Shown here in pieces: positions 44,704 through 54,150 of a stretch of DNA of 64,000 bases. Made by a program: the position numbers and the translations under genes. The DNA lies in the NCBI RefSeq assembly GCF_001613305.1, contig NZ_BDCC01000053.1, forward strand, positions 62,001-126,000. The letters are read 5' to 3'. The notes beneath the pieces were generated by a model. That model ran no database searches, had not been told where the DNA came from, and saw only the letters and a program-made list of their open reading frames with translations. The stretch comes from Nocardia vaccinii NBRC 15922. GTDB lineage: Bacteria > Actinomycetota > Actinomycetes > Mycobacteriales > Mycobacteriaceae. Position 1 is the stretch's first letter, and the number at the start of each line of letters is the position of its first letter.

Positions 44704-44981
44704 GGCCCAGCAGAACACGTCGACAGCGGTCGCGCGGTTCCATATGCCGCAAGCAAGTTCCCCGCGACCGCTCCGATAAACCCCTTGCGCACCAACTATT
44801 TTAAGCGCAACCGCCGCCGCGCGCAGCGGTACGCACAGATCTCATCACCGCTCGGACGAACCGATCATGCGCCGTCACAGGCGAATTCACCCGAAACCCT
44901 CCGGTCCGGCCGCGTTCGGTCCCGTCTCGGCGCACCCTCCCGGAAATAGCCGAATCCCGCGCCGCGTTACACCGATTCGAT

Positions 44982-45260
44982 ATGGGTGTGGAGCTGAAAC
45001 ATCTGCGATATTTCGTGGCCGTCGCCGAGAAGCTGAACTACTCGGCGGCCGCTCGCGGCCTGTACATCTCACAGCAAGCACTGAGCCGGATCATCCAGCA
45101 GCTCGAACGCGATGTGGGAGTACGCCTTTTCGACCGGACGACACGATCGGTCAGTCTCACTCCGGCGGGCGCGGCACTGCTGGAATCGGTTCGGCCGACG
45201 TTGGCTATGGTCGACAACGCGATAGAGCGGGCACGCAGTCTCGGCCCGCGGCCCGGCTGA
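44982..45260 (+). pseudogene. LysR-family helix-turn-helix stub, ligand domain missing
   Basis: 92 residues. The N-terminal LysR winged helix is complete (LKHLRYFVAVAEKLNYSAAARGLYISQQALSRIIQQLERDVGVRLFDRTTRSVSLTPAGAALLE) and includes the start of the linker helix, but the protein stops after SLGPRPG, where about 200 residues of effector domain should follow. Nothing resembling that domain lies between its stop and the next, oppositely oriented, gene 31 bases away. Either a decayed gene cut by the arrival of the neighbouring module or a free-standing DNA-binding remnant. Confidence 0.75.
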
Positions 45261-45291
45261 GCCGGCCCGTATTCATGGTCACCGGTCACGC

Positions 45292-46284
45292 TCACCAGCC
45301 GGTGTCCTTGTGCCGCAACGCATGCAAGGTGGCGACGGAGATATCATCCCGGAGCCGATCGCGCAGTGTGGTCCACTGACGCGTGAATCCCGGTTCGGCC
45401 TGCAGATCCCGCCACAGCGTGCGCAGCGCTTTCGGGGTATGCGCCCCGGGCATCCAGAGTCCGCTGAAATGCCGCACCAGAGGTTCGAGGATATCGAGCC
45501 GGTCAGCGCTCACCGAATCGAAGTGATCGGCCTGATCCAGTGCGTCGGCGACCACGGTGAGCAGCCAGTCGTGTGCGGCGAGATCTTCGCAGAACCGTTG
45601 CACCGCATCGAGGTCGGCTTCCTTGCGCACGATCACGCGCACCGACCGGACGGTCTCGTCGTCCAGGTGCAACCGCACATCGGGGCCGGCCGAACCACCG
45701 ACCACCGCGGTCCAGCGCAGGCGTGTGGTGCCGACCTGCACCGGGGGCGACTGATCCAAGCGCGGATCGGTCCGGATCCGGCCGAGTAGCCTGCGGCTGG
45801 TCGAATCCAGATCCAGGACATTGTCGACGCCCGCCTCGGCCGGATCCCTGTGATAGCCCTCGACCATGGCCGCGGCCACCGCTGGAGGGTCCGGCGCGAA
45901 GAGTTCGATCTCCTCGGCGATGCCCTTGCGACTGATGTAATGCGACCACGCCTGTCGGCGACGATCCTCACCCCGCACGATCCGGATATGCGCCGAGGAC
46001 TGCAGGATCCGCCCGCCGAGCAGCGCCACCCGGGTCGCGACAGTGCCGACGATGCGCGTCGAACGCCGTTCCGCCGCACCGTCATCCATTCGCACGTGAC
46101 AGTCCACACCGACCGCCATCGTCGGTGAGATCGCGAGCGAACCGGGTCGTTCGCGCCAGGACACATCGCGACCGGGCATCAGTGCCAGCAGCTCTCCCGC
46201 CTCGGCACGAGAAAGGACGGTCGACGAGGGTAGTAAGCAGGTCTTCACCTCGCCCAAAACGACCAGCGGTGCGGCTGAGGGCAT
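45292..46284 (-). CDS. SCO2521-family protein, module A
   Basis: 330 residues, last gene of the first four-gene module. Conserved segments shared with its paralogue in module B: GEVKTCLLPSSTVL at the N-terminus, GVDC, RFCEDLAAHDWLLT, LWMPGAHTPKALRTLW, and EPGFTRQWTTLRDRLRDD near the C-terminus. No catalytic motif, signal peptide or membrane helix is visible. The family is named after S. coelicolor SCO2521, part of a conserved uncharacterised cluster. It starts one base after the upstream stop (TGAGATG), the same junction layout as in module B. Assignment by recalled family patterns. Confidence 0.75.
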   Translation of the reverse strand: MPSAAPLVVLGEVKTCLLPSSTVLSRAEAGELLALMPGRDVSWRERPGSLAISPTMAVGVDCHVRMDDGAAERRSTRIVGTVATRVALLGGRILQSSAHIRIVRGEDRRRQAWSHYISRKGIAEEIELFAPDPPAVAAAMVEGYHRDPAEAGVDNVLDLDSTSRRLLGRIRTDPRLDQSPPVQVGTTRLRWTAVVGGSAGPDVRLHLDDETVRSVRVIVRKEADLDAVQRFCEDLAAHDWLLTVVADALDQADHFDSVSADRLDILEPLVRHFSGLWMPGAHTPKALRTLWRDLQAEPGFTRQWTTLRDRLRDDISVATLHALRHKDTGW

Positions 46285-46285
46285 C

Positions 46286-47332
46286 TCACGATCCGTCCAA
46301 CAACAGATGTGCCAGCCGTTCGCTGATTTTCGCCGACACCTCTATACCTTCCGCCTCCCCCGCCGCGACGACCTGGCCGAAGACATTCTCGTCCAGATCC
46401 AGGTGGTCGAGAATGACTCGGACCGCGTGCTCGATCTCGATATAGCGCTTGGGCAGCATCGACAGGGTCCGATATGCCGCGAACGGCTCGGCGCCGGGGT
46501 AGAGCCGGACGATCGCGGGCAGATCCTGCCAGCGATCCGGCCACTGCGCATCGTGCGGCTGCGGATCGACCACGGCCGCACCGTGGTAGCGCAACATTCC
46601 GAGCCGCAGCAGATGCCAGATCGCGGCCAAAAATGGACACGACCAGCGAGTTCGCCCGTCCTCGGTCTTACTCCACAACTCGATATCGATGAAGATCGTA
46701 TGTTCGTTGGCGCTGTGCACCTGCGGCGAACGATAGGTTCGCTCCCGCATCGCCTGGGTGGGCTCGGCAGCCGAGGATCGGCGGCCGTTGCACAGCCAAC
46801 CGGACTCCGCGGTGGGTGGCCGTCCACCGGTGTCGTCCGGGGCCGGTTCGGGAACGATACAGGCCGCGACCATTTCCGCCAGCGGAATCGGCTCGCCCAG
46901 CGGGACGCCGCCGACGAATTCCGAGGTCTGCGCACAGGCCGATTCGCGGGCCAGATAGTCGATCTTCAGCCCGCATTCCTCGGCGGCGGCCAGCAGCTGG
47001 GACAGGATCTTCTGCGGAGTGTGATCGGCGCTTCTCGCCGGGTCCGGCTCCGGCGAATCCGAATCTCGGGCCCGACTCCGGACATCGTCGCCTTGGAAGT
47101 AGTCATCGATCAGATAGCAGGTACTGATCCGGGCGCCCGGCCCGTACTGGATGCGCGCCGATTCGGAGAACGCCTCCACCAGAGGTTTGATGCGGCGGAA
47201 CTCGCTGCGCAGCGCCTCCGGATCCTCGGCGATCGTCCTCAGTTTGAAATGCCCGACCTCGATCGACAAGTGCGACAACGGGACCGGCGTGATCTTCGGG
47301 TGCTCGGTTGCCTCGCTGTATCCATCGACCAT
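46286..47332 (-). CDS. SCO2522-family protein, module A
   Basis: About 348 residues from an ATG at 47332. Segments shared with the module B copy: PLSHLSIEVGHFKL near the N-terminus, STCYLIDDYF, IDYLARES, the motif SGWLCNGRRSS, FIDIELWS, RWSCPFLAAIWHLLRLGMLRY, and IEHAVRVILDHLDLDE. The almost invariant cysteine in SGWLCNGRRS and the two in the central region are notable but no enzymatic fold is recognised. A 20-residue acidic/serine insertion (about 120-140) is specific to this copy. It starts four bases after the P-loop gene's stop, so one transcript is likely. Confidence 0.75.
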   Translation of the reverse strand: MVDGYSEATEHPKITPVPLSHLSIEVGHFKLRTIAEDPEALRSEFRRIKPLVEAFSESARIQYGPGARISTCYLIDDYFQGDDVRSRARDSDSPEPDPARSADHTPQKILSQLLAAAEECGLKIDYLARESACAQTSEFVGGVPLGEPIPLAEMVAACIVPEPAPDDTGGRPPTAESGWLCNGRRSSAAEPTQAMRERTYRSPQVHSANEHTIFIDIELWSKTEDGRTRWSCPFLAAIWHLLRLGMLRYHGAAVVDPQPHDAQWPDRWQDLPAIVRLYPGAEPFAAYRTLSMLPKRYIEIEHAVRVILDHLDLDENVFGQVVAAGEAEGIEVSAKISERLAHLLLDGS

Positions 47333-47336
47333 ACGA

Positions 47337-48266
47337 TCACAGCCTTCTCCAGGTAGCCGGATCGACCAGCCGCCGGGCCAGTTCGGCGTACGCCTTCCCG
47401 GTGTCCGGGTTGGCGATATGGGCATTGACATCGGCGTCGAGAATGATCTGCTCACGCCATTGCAGAATGGGTTCCATCGGAGTTTCGCCGAGTACGGCGG
47501 TCATGCCCAGCCGCTTCTCATTCGCGAGCTGCCGCAGAGCCTTGTCCTGTTCGTCCAGCCAGGCGGACTGTGCGGGGAACTGCTGAGAGTTGCGGGCTTC
47601 CTTCCCGGATACCGCCGTGCGCACATATCGCACCGAATCGAGCAGCTCATCGGGGTTGTGCCCATATTTCTCGCCCATTTCCAGCAGCCCGTTCTTACCG
47701 TGCACCAACCCGGATGCCGCGATGATGTGCTGGCGGGTCCAGCGGTGGAACACCAGCCAACGCACTTTGCGGGAGGTACGCGACGCAGCCCCGGTGGAGG
47801 TGGGAGGCGCGGTGGCGCGCAAGGCTATTTCCAACGCGGCCGAACGTCCCGCGCTCAGATCCACGATGACGACCTTGAACTCCTGTTCCAGTTCGAGTAG
47901 CAGCCGTGCGCAGCGCTCCACGATAACCTTGTCGGGACTGAGGAATTCGGCCCCGCCCTGATCGCCGGGGAGCAGCATGAGCCGACTCAGGCGCGGACCA
48001 CGGCGCAGACCCGGCCGATCGGTGGCGGCGGCCACGTCGACACGAGTCACCGCATCGTGCTCACCGAGCAGATAGGAATGTACCCCGCTGTGTTCGGCAC
48101 CCCGCTCCACCGCGCTGATCTCGAACAGCGCACCAGCGGTCGGTGAACCGAAGTCGAAGTCCACGTAAGCGACGGTGTGGCCGGAGCGACACAGCCGGTA
48201 GGCCAGATTGCAGCTGGTCACCGACCGCCCCGTGCCGCCCTTGTCAGAGGTCGAGAACACCAGCAC
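47337..48266 (-). CDS. SCO2523-family variant P-loop ATPase, module A
   Basis: About 309 residues from a GTG at 48266, giving the start VLVFSTSDKGGTGRSVTS (open frame to 48332 overlaps the upstream gene). The fold is ParA/MinD-like: the signature lysine of the deviant Walker A is kept (DKGG), but the GK(S/T) lysine is arginine (GTGRS). Switch-like VDFDFGSPTAG and a Walker B-like VVIVDLSAGRSAALEIA follow. A basic insertion (about 165-180) and a C-terminal LQWREQIILDADVNAHIANPDTG complete it. Likely a nucleotide-driven switch or positioning protein; hydrolysis may be weak. Begins ten bases after the SCO2524-like stop. Confidence 0.8.
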   Translation of the reverse strand: MLVFSTSDKGGTGRSVTSCNLAYRLCRSGHTVAYVDFDFGSPTAGALFEISAVERGAEHSGVHSYLLGEHDAVTRVDVAAATDRPGLRRGPRLSRLMLLPGDQGGAEFLSPDKVIVERCARLLLELEQEFKVVIVDLSAGRSAALEIALRATAPPTSTGAASRTSRKVRWLVFHRWTRQHIIAASGLVHGKNGLLEMGEKYGHNPDELLDSVRYVRTAVSGKEARNSQQFPAQSAWLDEQDKALRQLANEKRLGMTAVLGETPMEPILQWREQIILDADVNAHIANPDTGKAYAELARRLVDPATWRRL

Positions 48267-48276
48267 TATGCCGCCC

Positions 48277-50136
48277 TCACCGGGTCGCGTCCTCACGGGC
48301 GTTGGCCAGCTCGTCGAGCTGTTCCAACGCACCCACCGCGAGACTGAACGCCGTGCCCGGACGCTGACGCCACAGCTGCCGCGCTCGGTCGAGGGACTGC
48401 TCGATCCGATCCAGTTCGGCTCGCTTGGCCGACTGATCGTCCTCGCTCACCTCGAGACGTTCTCGGTTGAGCAAGTCGTCGGCCTCGCGCAGCAACTCCT
48501 GAGCACGATTGACCATCGGTTGAGGCGCGGGCGGCGGGCGCCGGAACGTGTCGTAGGCACCGACGAGGAATTCCATCACCCGCTCGGTGAGGAACCAGGA
48601 CGGCTCGTCGGTCGGGAGCGGAGGGGGCAGGCCCAATACCGGACCGCTGTCGTCCCACAGACCGGCCGCCGGCCCGCCCTGCATGGCCCGCTGATCGATG
48701 TGGTCCATGGTGGTCTCGGCCAGAGCCATGAGCTGATCGCGAACGGACACCTCGACCGCGACACTCACCGCCTGTATGGTGCGTTTGAGCAGCAACGTCG
48801 CGAAATCCGGTACATACCAGGACAATTGCGGTCCACCGTCGATATCCTCGCTGCCGGCCAGCCGGAGCCGGACACCCGGGAAATGCAGACGTGCGGCCTG
48901 ATCGTCCAGCGTCGGGCGGCTGGTGATGCGCCCACGACGAGCAAGTTGATCGAGCACCCCGACGGTCCGCTCCAGATCGTCCGTACTATCGCGACGGACC
49001 AGATCCTGGATCAGGATCGCGGTGACGACCAGACTGTAGTAGTCCGATTCCTCACCGTCGGAGGTGCGCCACGGAATGTCCTCGAGCGGCCACCGTTCGT
49101 TGACGAAACGCGCCACGGTCGACCAGTAACTCTGTGCGAGCTCCAGTCTCAACTGCAGTTCGTCGGCAAGCTTGCGCTGGGTGGCATCGAGCAGATCCAG
49201 CTCACGAATACGCTGCGAGGACAGATCCAGGATGCCGTCCAGCGCGACCATCGTGAAGTAGAGGTAGGGCCGTGGTTCGGCGTGACCGCTGGCGATCGCG
49301 ACGTGCCCACCGCCGACGTCTGCCAGCGTGCCGGCATTGCGTACGACGCCCCAGCCCCAGCCGCATTCGAACAATCGGCGGTCGTTGGCGATCTCGAGGA
49401 CCTCGGGCTGGTCGAGCCGCACCTCGTTGGCCGCCCGGACCCGCAACTGCTCCAGCTTGGCCGACAACGACCGGACGATCTCCGCGTTCGGGACGCCGGA
49501 CTGATTCACCATGCGCAGAATTGCCTGCCCCGCAGGTGATTCCGGTTCAGTGGTGTGAATGACGAAACTGCGCACCAGTCCCGCCATCGCCGCGGTCAGC
49601 CGCGTGCCGACCTGTCGCTGCACCGTCGACATCCGGTTCTCGAACTGAGCCTTGGCCTCGTCCCGCAACAGCCCGGACATCGACTGCTCGTATCCCTTGA
49701 GGAAGCGCATCGCGGCGATGCACAGACTCAGAGACATCGAATACGAATCGACGATCTCGACCGATTGCTCGTTCTCGGTGGGCGTGTAATCCTCGGAGGT
49801 GCGCAGATAACTGCCCATCGCGAAGATCGGCTCGTCGTCCTCGCCGGAATAACGAGCCAAATATTCCTCGATGAGATTGACCAGCACACTGCCGATGCGG
49901 GTGTCGCTGCCGAACGGGGCGAGCGCATTTGCCACATCGGGTGCGATGTCATCGGGTCTGTCCAGCCGGAAGGTGTCCAGCGAGGTGGCCGGATACAGCA
50001 GGCACAGCAGCTGTTCGGCGTCGCTGATCGAGTTGGATCCGTCGCGCCCGCCCCAGACCCATTTCTTCTCGCGGTAGCAGTAGTCGAGCACCGAGCGCCA
50101 CAGATCCAGAAGTTGTTGTCGCGGGCGGATTCTCAT
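48277..50136 (-). CDS. SCO2524-family protein, module A
   Basis: 619 residues, first gene of module A. It is largely helical and soluble. Segments conserved with module B: WVWGGRDGSNSISDAEQLLCLLYPAT (about 26-50), IVDSYSMSLSLCIAAMRFL, GLVRSFVIHT, FECGWGWGVV, RPYLYFTMVALDGI, RWPLEDIPWRTSDGEESDYYSLVVTAILIQDLV and a C-terminal coiled-coil-like region (LREADDLLNRERLEVSEDDQ). No known domain is apparent. The first bases (MRIRPRQQLLDLWRS) match module B, fixing the start. Upstream lies a gene-poor 620 bases with a monooxygenase remnant, so the module A promoter is probably at 50140-50330. Confidence 0.78.
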   Translation of the reverse strand: MRIRPRQQLLDLWRSVLDYCYREKKWVWGGRDGSNSISDAEQLLCLLYPATSLDTFRLDRPDDIAPDVANALAPFGSDTRIGSVLVNLIEEYLARYSGEDDEPIFAMGSYLRTSEDYTPTENEQSVEIVDSYSMSLSLCIAAMRFLKGYEQSMSGLLRDEAKAQFENRMSTVQRQVGTRLTAAMAGLVRSFVIHTTEPESPAGQAILRMVNQSGVPNAEIVRSLSAKLEQLRVRAANEVRLDQPEVLEIANDRRLFECGWGWGVVRNAGTLADVGGGHVAIASGHAEPRPYLYFTMVALDGILDLSSQRIRELDLLDATQRKLADELQLRLELAQSYWSTVARFVNERWPLEDIPWRTSDGEESDYYSLVVTAILIQDLVRRDSTDDLERTVGVLDQLARRGRITSRPTLDDQAARLHFPGVRLRLAGSEDIDGGPQLSWYVPDFATLLLKRTIQAVSVAVEVSVRDQLMALAETTMDHIDQRAMQGGPAAGLWDDSGPVLGLPPPLPTDEPSWFLTERVMEFLVGAYDTFRRPPPAPQPMVNRAQELLREADDLLNRERLEVSEDDQSAKRAELDRIEQSLDRARQLWRQRPGTAFSLAVGALEQLDELANAREDATR

Positions 50137-50335
50137 CGCACCGCTCCCGCACCGCCGCGGAGCGCGGTCAGCATGTTCGCTTGCGCGGGCGTACGACGCC
50201 CTAGCTCATCGAATATCGGCCCACCGCGACCTCGCCGACGCCCAACGGACCTGTGCTCGAGCAGGTTCGGCCGCACCCTACAGTTGACTCTTCGCACTCG
50301 CCCATGCCCCCGCATCCGGTCACCGCTATAGATCG

Positions 50336-50665
50336 CTACCTAGAGTGTGCCTGGAAAATCCGAAGCGGACCAAGTGATTCGGACAATTTCCCGAACCGGA
50401 CGGTTGTCATTGCCGCTGCACGGTCGTCGGCAACTCGCCCCCACCAGGTGAGCGGTGGACGCAATCCGAGATGTTCACTCAGGGTGGTGCCGGCGTATTC
50501 GGTAGGGTACGAATTGCGTTCCCGCAGTTCGGGAATCAACCAGTCGACGTTTTCGTCCAGACCGGTCGGCACCAGATGCGGCGAGAATGTTGAAGTCGCT
50601 TGCGCCCTGGCGGACCCAGCGGTGTGGAACGGCTCGGCGTCGGTGGTGGCCCGCCCGGCGGCCAT
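50336..50665 (-). pseudogene. C-terminal remnant of an NtaA/SnaA/DszA-type flavin monooxygenase
   Basis: An open frame of 109 codons whose middle (VPTGLDENVDWLIPELRERN, then SYPTEYAGTTLSEHLGLRPP) matches the extreme C-terminus of bacterial luciferase-like monooxygenases (pattern: V..L.PELQRRG..RTEY.G.TLR..LGL.RP). About 400 residues of the barrel are absent, and the flanking residues are unrelated. The 623-base interval from 50137 to 50759 otherwise holds only probable promoters for the two divergent genes. The fragment marks a past deletion or insertion between the two SCO2521-2524 modules. Confidence 0.65.
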
Positions 50666-50759
50666 CCTTTCCCTCCGCGTGATCGCAACACCGGGAAGAG
50701 TCGACCGGCCGCGTACGGCTACTGTGACTATCGGTCATCCGTCGATCGGGAGGATAGCG

Positions 50760-51131
50760 ATGAGTTCCAACGGTCCTGCTTCGAACGGCCTCGTCAAGGG
50801 GCTGGTCCGGGGATTCAACAACGGGATGGTCGCCCTGATGCGAGTGCCCGTGCTGGGTGAGCGGATGAGCGGCAGCATGGCCGAGATCAGCTACGTCGGC
50901 CGGCGTTCGGGCAAAACCTTCCGCACCCCCATCGCCTACCGCCGTACCGGAGACGACGTCGTGATCGGCGTGGCCATGCCCGACAAGAAGAGCTGGTGGC
51001 GCAACTTCCTCGGCGAGGGCGCACCCATCACGGTGCACCTGCGTGACGGCGACCGCACCGGGCATGCGGTCACCACTCGGGACGAGAAGGGCACGGTCAC
51101 CGTGAACGTCCGTCTGGACCAGCCCGCCTGA
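50760..51131 (+). CDS. Deazaflavin (F420)-dependent nitroreductase-like protein
   Basis: 123 residues from an ATG with GGGAGGA eight bases upstream (open frame to 50253 rejected). Split-barrel features of the F420-dependent quinone reductase/nitroreductase group are visible: ISYVGRRSGKTFRTPIAYRRTGDDVVIGV, then DKKSWWRNFLGEGAPITVHLRDGDRTGHA. The RSGK-RTP and WWRNL-like motifs bind the F420 phosphate and ring. This family is expanded in mycolate actinomycetes. It separates the two SCO2521-2524 modules, ending one base before the convergent module B stop. Confidence 0.82.
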   Translation: MSSNGPASNGLVKGLVRGFNNGMVALMRVPVLGERMSGSMAEISYVGRRSGKTFRTPIAYRRTGDDVVIGVAMPDKKSWWRNFLGEGAPITVHLRDGDRTGHAVTTRDEKGTVTVNVRLDQPA

Positions 51132-51132
51132 G

Positions 51133-52152
51133 TCACAATCTCTTCCGGATGCCCTCAGCCTGATGAGCCTGGGAACGCTGGAACACTTTCAGGGTTGTGG
51201 CCGTCATCCGGTCCCGCAACTGCCCCACCCGCGCAGTCCACTGCCGGGTGAAACCGGGATCGGACTCGAGTCCATCCCAGATCGGCCGCAGTAGCGGCGA
51301 CGCGTGGGCGCCCGGCATCCACAGCGGAACCAATTCGTCCAGCACCCGGGACAATTCGTCCAGCACCACATCGGGCCGGGTCTGGAATACGCCGAATCCC
51401 TCGGCCACCCGGCCGATGGCGGTCAGCAGCCAATCGTGGGTCGCGAGATCCTCACAGAAGCGTTGAGCCTCCGTGATGTGCTGCCGTGGCAACACGATTC
51501 GCACCGAACGCACCGTGTCGTCGTCGAGCCGGAAGAAGAACGGCAGCGCGCGCTCCGACGACTCGCCCACCTCGACCGCCCACCGCAACCGCGTGGTACC
51601 CGCGCGGCGAAACGGAATGCGTTGATCGAGCCGGCGATCCACGCGGGTCAGATTCGAGATCCGGCCACAGATCGAGCTCAGATCCAGCAGATCCTCGGCG
51701 GGTGGCCGCAGATAGCCGTCCACCAGTGAACCGCCGGATGCGGACCCGCTCACCACCTCGATGGTGCCCGGTCTGCTCAGATAGTGCGCCCAGGGCTGCC
51801 GATCGGACCCGTGCGCTCGGATCACCGTGGTCTGCGACGACCCCTGGAGCACCCGGCCACCGATCACAACCGCCCTCGAAGCGACGGTGCCGATCACGTG
51901 CACCCGCTTACCCCCGGTCCCGTCCACTCGATATTGGGACAGGTTGCAGTCGACGCCCTCCAGGCGATTAGGCGAGACCGCAAGGGGCACAGGACGTTCC
52001 CGGGTAACAACGGCACTGCCGAACTTCATCGCGCTGAGCAGTTCGACGCTGGCCGGGGCATCGAGTACCTGCCGGGACGGCAGCAGACAGGTCTGGATCT
52101 CCCCGAACATCGCCAAGACCGAGTCGCCCGAATCCACGCCGACGGCGGTCAT
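51133..52152 (-). CDS. SCO2521-family protein, module B
   Basis: About 339 residues from an ATG at 52152 one base after the upstream stop (TGAAATG). It parallels the module A copy throughout: GEIQTCLLPSRQVL, GVDC, RFCEDLATHDWLLT, PLWMPGAHASPLLRPIWDGL, DPGFTRQWTARVGQLRDRM. Outside these blocks the two copies are well diverged, indicating an old duplication or independent acquisition rather than a recent copy. No recognised fold. Confidence 0.75.
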   Translation of the reverse strand: MTAVGVDSGDSVLAMFGEIQTCLLPSRQVLDAPASVELLSAMKFGSAVVTRERPVPLAVSPNRLEGVDCNLSQYRVDGTGGKRVHVIGTVASRAVVIGGRVLQGSSQTTVIRAHGSDRQPWAHYLSRPGTIEVVSGSASGGSLVDGYLRPPAEDLLDLSSICGRISNLTRVDRRLDQRIPFRRAGTTRLRWAVEVGESSERALPFFFRLDDDTVRSVRIVLPRQHITEAQRFCEDLATHDWLLTAIGRVAEGFGVFQTRPDVVLDELSRVLDELVPLWMPGAHASPLLRPIWDGLESDPGFTRQWTARVGQLRDRMTATTLKVFQRSQAHQAEGIRKRL

Positions 52153-52153
52153 T

Positions 52154-53179
52154 TCACGCCCCACCACCCGGCGCCGCCGAGACCTCACTGAGGAAGACAT
52201 GTTGCAGGCGCCTGGTGAGTTCACGAGGAATCTCGACCCGCTCGCGCGCCCCACGTGCGAGAGTCTGCGCCACGAGTTCCTCGTCGAGGTGCACGTGATC
52301 GAGGATCATCCGAACCGCATGTTCGATCTTCAGATAACTCTGCGGCAGGATGGACAACGCCTGATACGCGGCAAACGGCGCGGCTTTCGGATTCAGCTGT
52401 ACCACCGCGGGCATCTCCCACCAATGCTGCGGCCACCTTTCACCGGCCGGCTGGGGCTGTACCACCGGCCCACCGGCGTAGCGCACCACGCCCAAACGCA
52501 GAAGCTGCCATACCGATGCCAGGTAGGGACATGACCATCGGATATGTTTCGCACCACCCTCGCCGATACTCTCGCTCCACAGTTCCACGTCCAAGAATAT
52601 CGAATGCTCGCGACGGCCGAGCTCTTCCGGCGGACGATAATTCGTCAATTGCATGGCTTGCTTCGAATCATATTCCGAAGATCGCCGGCCGTTGCACAGC
52701 CAGCCGGATTCGATATCCGGCGGTCGCCCGCCCGTGGTCGCGGGCACCGGCTCGGACACAATCGAGGACGCGATCATCTCCGCCAGTGGAACGGAATGCC
52801 CGGTCGGCTGTCCATCCACATACTGCGGCGACTCCCAGCAACTGGACTCACGTGCGAGATAGTCGATGACCAGGTCGTACTCCTGCGCTGTGCCGAGAAT
52901 TTTCGCCAGCACCTCGGTCGGATCTGATTTCGACCCGAAATAGTCGTCGACCAGGAAGCAGGTACTCACTCGCGCGGAACTGCCGAACTCGGCCCGGGTG
53001 GCTTCGGTGTACAGGTCGACCAGCTTCTTCACCCGCCGGAATTTGTTCCGGACGAGTTCGAAGTCGCCGGTCAGGTCTTTCATATAGAAGTGCCCGGTTT
53101 CTATGGACAGATGTGACAGCTCGATATTGGCGATCTTCACCTGTTCGGTTGCCTCACCGTACCCGGTGCCGAAATCCAT
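52154..53179 (-). CDS. SCO2522-family protein, module B
   Basis: 341 residues. It shares ELSHLSIETGHFYM, STCFLVDDYF, IDYLARESS, the SGWLCNGRRSS motif, FLDVELWSES, IRWSCPYLASVWQLLRLGVVRY and IEHAVRMILDHVHLDEE with module A, but lacks that copy's acidic insertion. It begins two bases after the P-loop gene's stop (TGATCATG). No function known; the conserved cysteine motif is the best target for testing. Confidence 0.75.
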   Translation of the reverse strand: MDFGTGYGEATEQVKIANIELSHLSIETGHFYMKDLTGDFELVRNKFRRVKKLVDLYTEATRAEFGSSARVSTCFLVDDYFGSKSDPTEVLAKILGTAQEYDLVIDYLARESSCWESPQYVDGQPTGHSVPLAEMIASSIVSEPVPATTGGRPPDIESGWLCNGRRSSEYDSKQAMQLTNYRPPEELGRREHSIFLDVELWSESIGEGGAKHIRWSCPYLASVWQLLRLGVVRYAGGPVVQPQPAGERWPQHWWEMPAVVQLNPKAAPFAAYQALSILPQSYLKIEHAVRMILDHVHLDEELVAQTLARGARERVEIPRELTRRLQHVFLSEVSAAPGGGA

Positions 53180-53181
53180 GA

Positions 53182-54150
53182 TCAGAAATACCCCTCCCCC
53201 AGCCAGGTATCCTCGTTGACGAGTTCATCCGCCAATTCGGTGAAGGCTGTCACGGTTTCCCGATTGGCGATCCTCATATCGACGTCGGTATCGAGAATCA
53301 CCTGTTCGCGCCATTGCAGAACGGGTTCGACCGGCGTCGTCCCGAGGGTCACGCTCACGCCCATCCGATTCGCCTGGGCAAGCTGATCCAACGCCTCGTT
53401 CTGTTTCCGGAGCCACGCCCACTGCGCGCCGCTCGCGCTCGCTCCTGGCAGCACGTCATTGGTCGAGGGCACCGCGGTACGAACGTATCGCATCGAATCG
53501 AGCAGCCGCTCCGAGTCATAGCCGAGTTTCGCGCTGTTTTCCAGCAGGCCATTCGGACCGTGTACCAGACCACTCGCCGCGAGGATATGCTGACGGGTCC
53601 AGCGATGGAATACCAGCCACCGCGCCACCGCGTCGCGCAACGAACCAGCGGCCATGGCACTGAGCACGATTTCCAGTGCCGCCGATCGACCGGCGCTCAG
53701 ATCGATGAAGGTGACATCGAATTCCTGCCTGCAGATCACCAGTAATTCCACGCAACGCTTCACCACATCGGCGGTCACACCGAACGCACCACCGCCGCGA
53801 TCGCCGGGATACAACGTGAGCCGATAGGGATTACGCGGGGCGCGAAGATCTGCACGCTTCGTTTCCGATCGAATATCGTACTGCGCGGGGATGGACTTGT
53901 TTCCGGTCAGGAATCTGTGCAGACCGTTGCCATCCGTGGTACCTCGGTCCATCCGGTCGATCTCGAACATGGCGCCGGCGGTCGGCGACCCGAAATCGAA
54001 ATCGAGATAGGCGATATTCCACCCCTGAATGCTGAGTCTGTAAGCGATATTGCAGCTCGTAACGGAGCGACCGGCGCCGCCTTTGTCCGATGTGGAAAAG
54101 ACGAGTACGGGATCACGATAACCCAATTCACTCACCTCGCGTCGCGTCAC
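53182..54150 (-). CDS. SCO2523-family variant P-loop ATPase, module B
   Basis: 322 residues from a GTG at 54150, overlapping the end of the SCO2524-like gene by 23 bases; a GTG at 54135 is an alternative. The core repeats module A: VLVFSTSDKGGAGRSVTSCN, LDFDFGSPTAGAMFE, FIDLSAGRSAALEI, WLVFHRWTRQHILAASGLVHGPNGLLE, LQWREQVILDTDVDMRIANRET. Again arginine replaces the GK(S/T) lysine while the signature lysine is kept. The basic insertion of module A is replaced by a short AAGSLRDAVAR. ParA/MinD-type dimerising ATPase by fold; partner is presumably a module protein. Confidence 0.8.
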   Translation of the reverse strand: MTRREVSELGYRDPVLVFSTSDKGGAGRSVTSCNIAYRLSIQGWNIAYLDFDFGSPTAGAMFEIDRMDRGTTDGNGLHRFLTGNKSIPAQYDIRSETKRADLRAPRNPYRLTLYPGDRGGGAFGVTADVVKRCVELLVICRQEFDVTFIDLSAGRSAALEIVLSAMAAGSLRDAVARWLVFHRWTRQHILAASGLVHGPNGLLENSAKLGYDSERLLDSMRYVRTAVPSTNDVLPGASASGAQWAWLRKQNEALDQLAQANRMGVSVTLGTTPVEPVLQWREQVILDTDVDMRIANRETVTAFTELADELVNEDTWLGEGYF

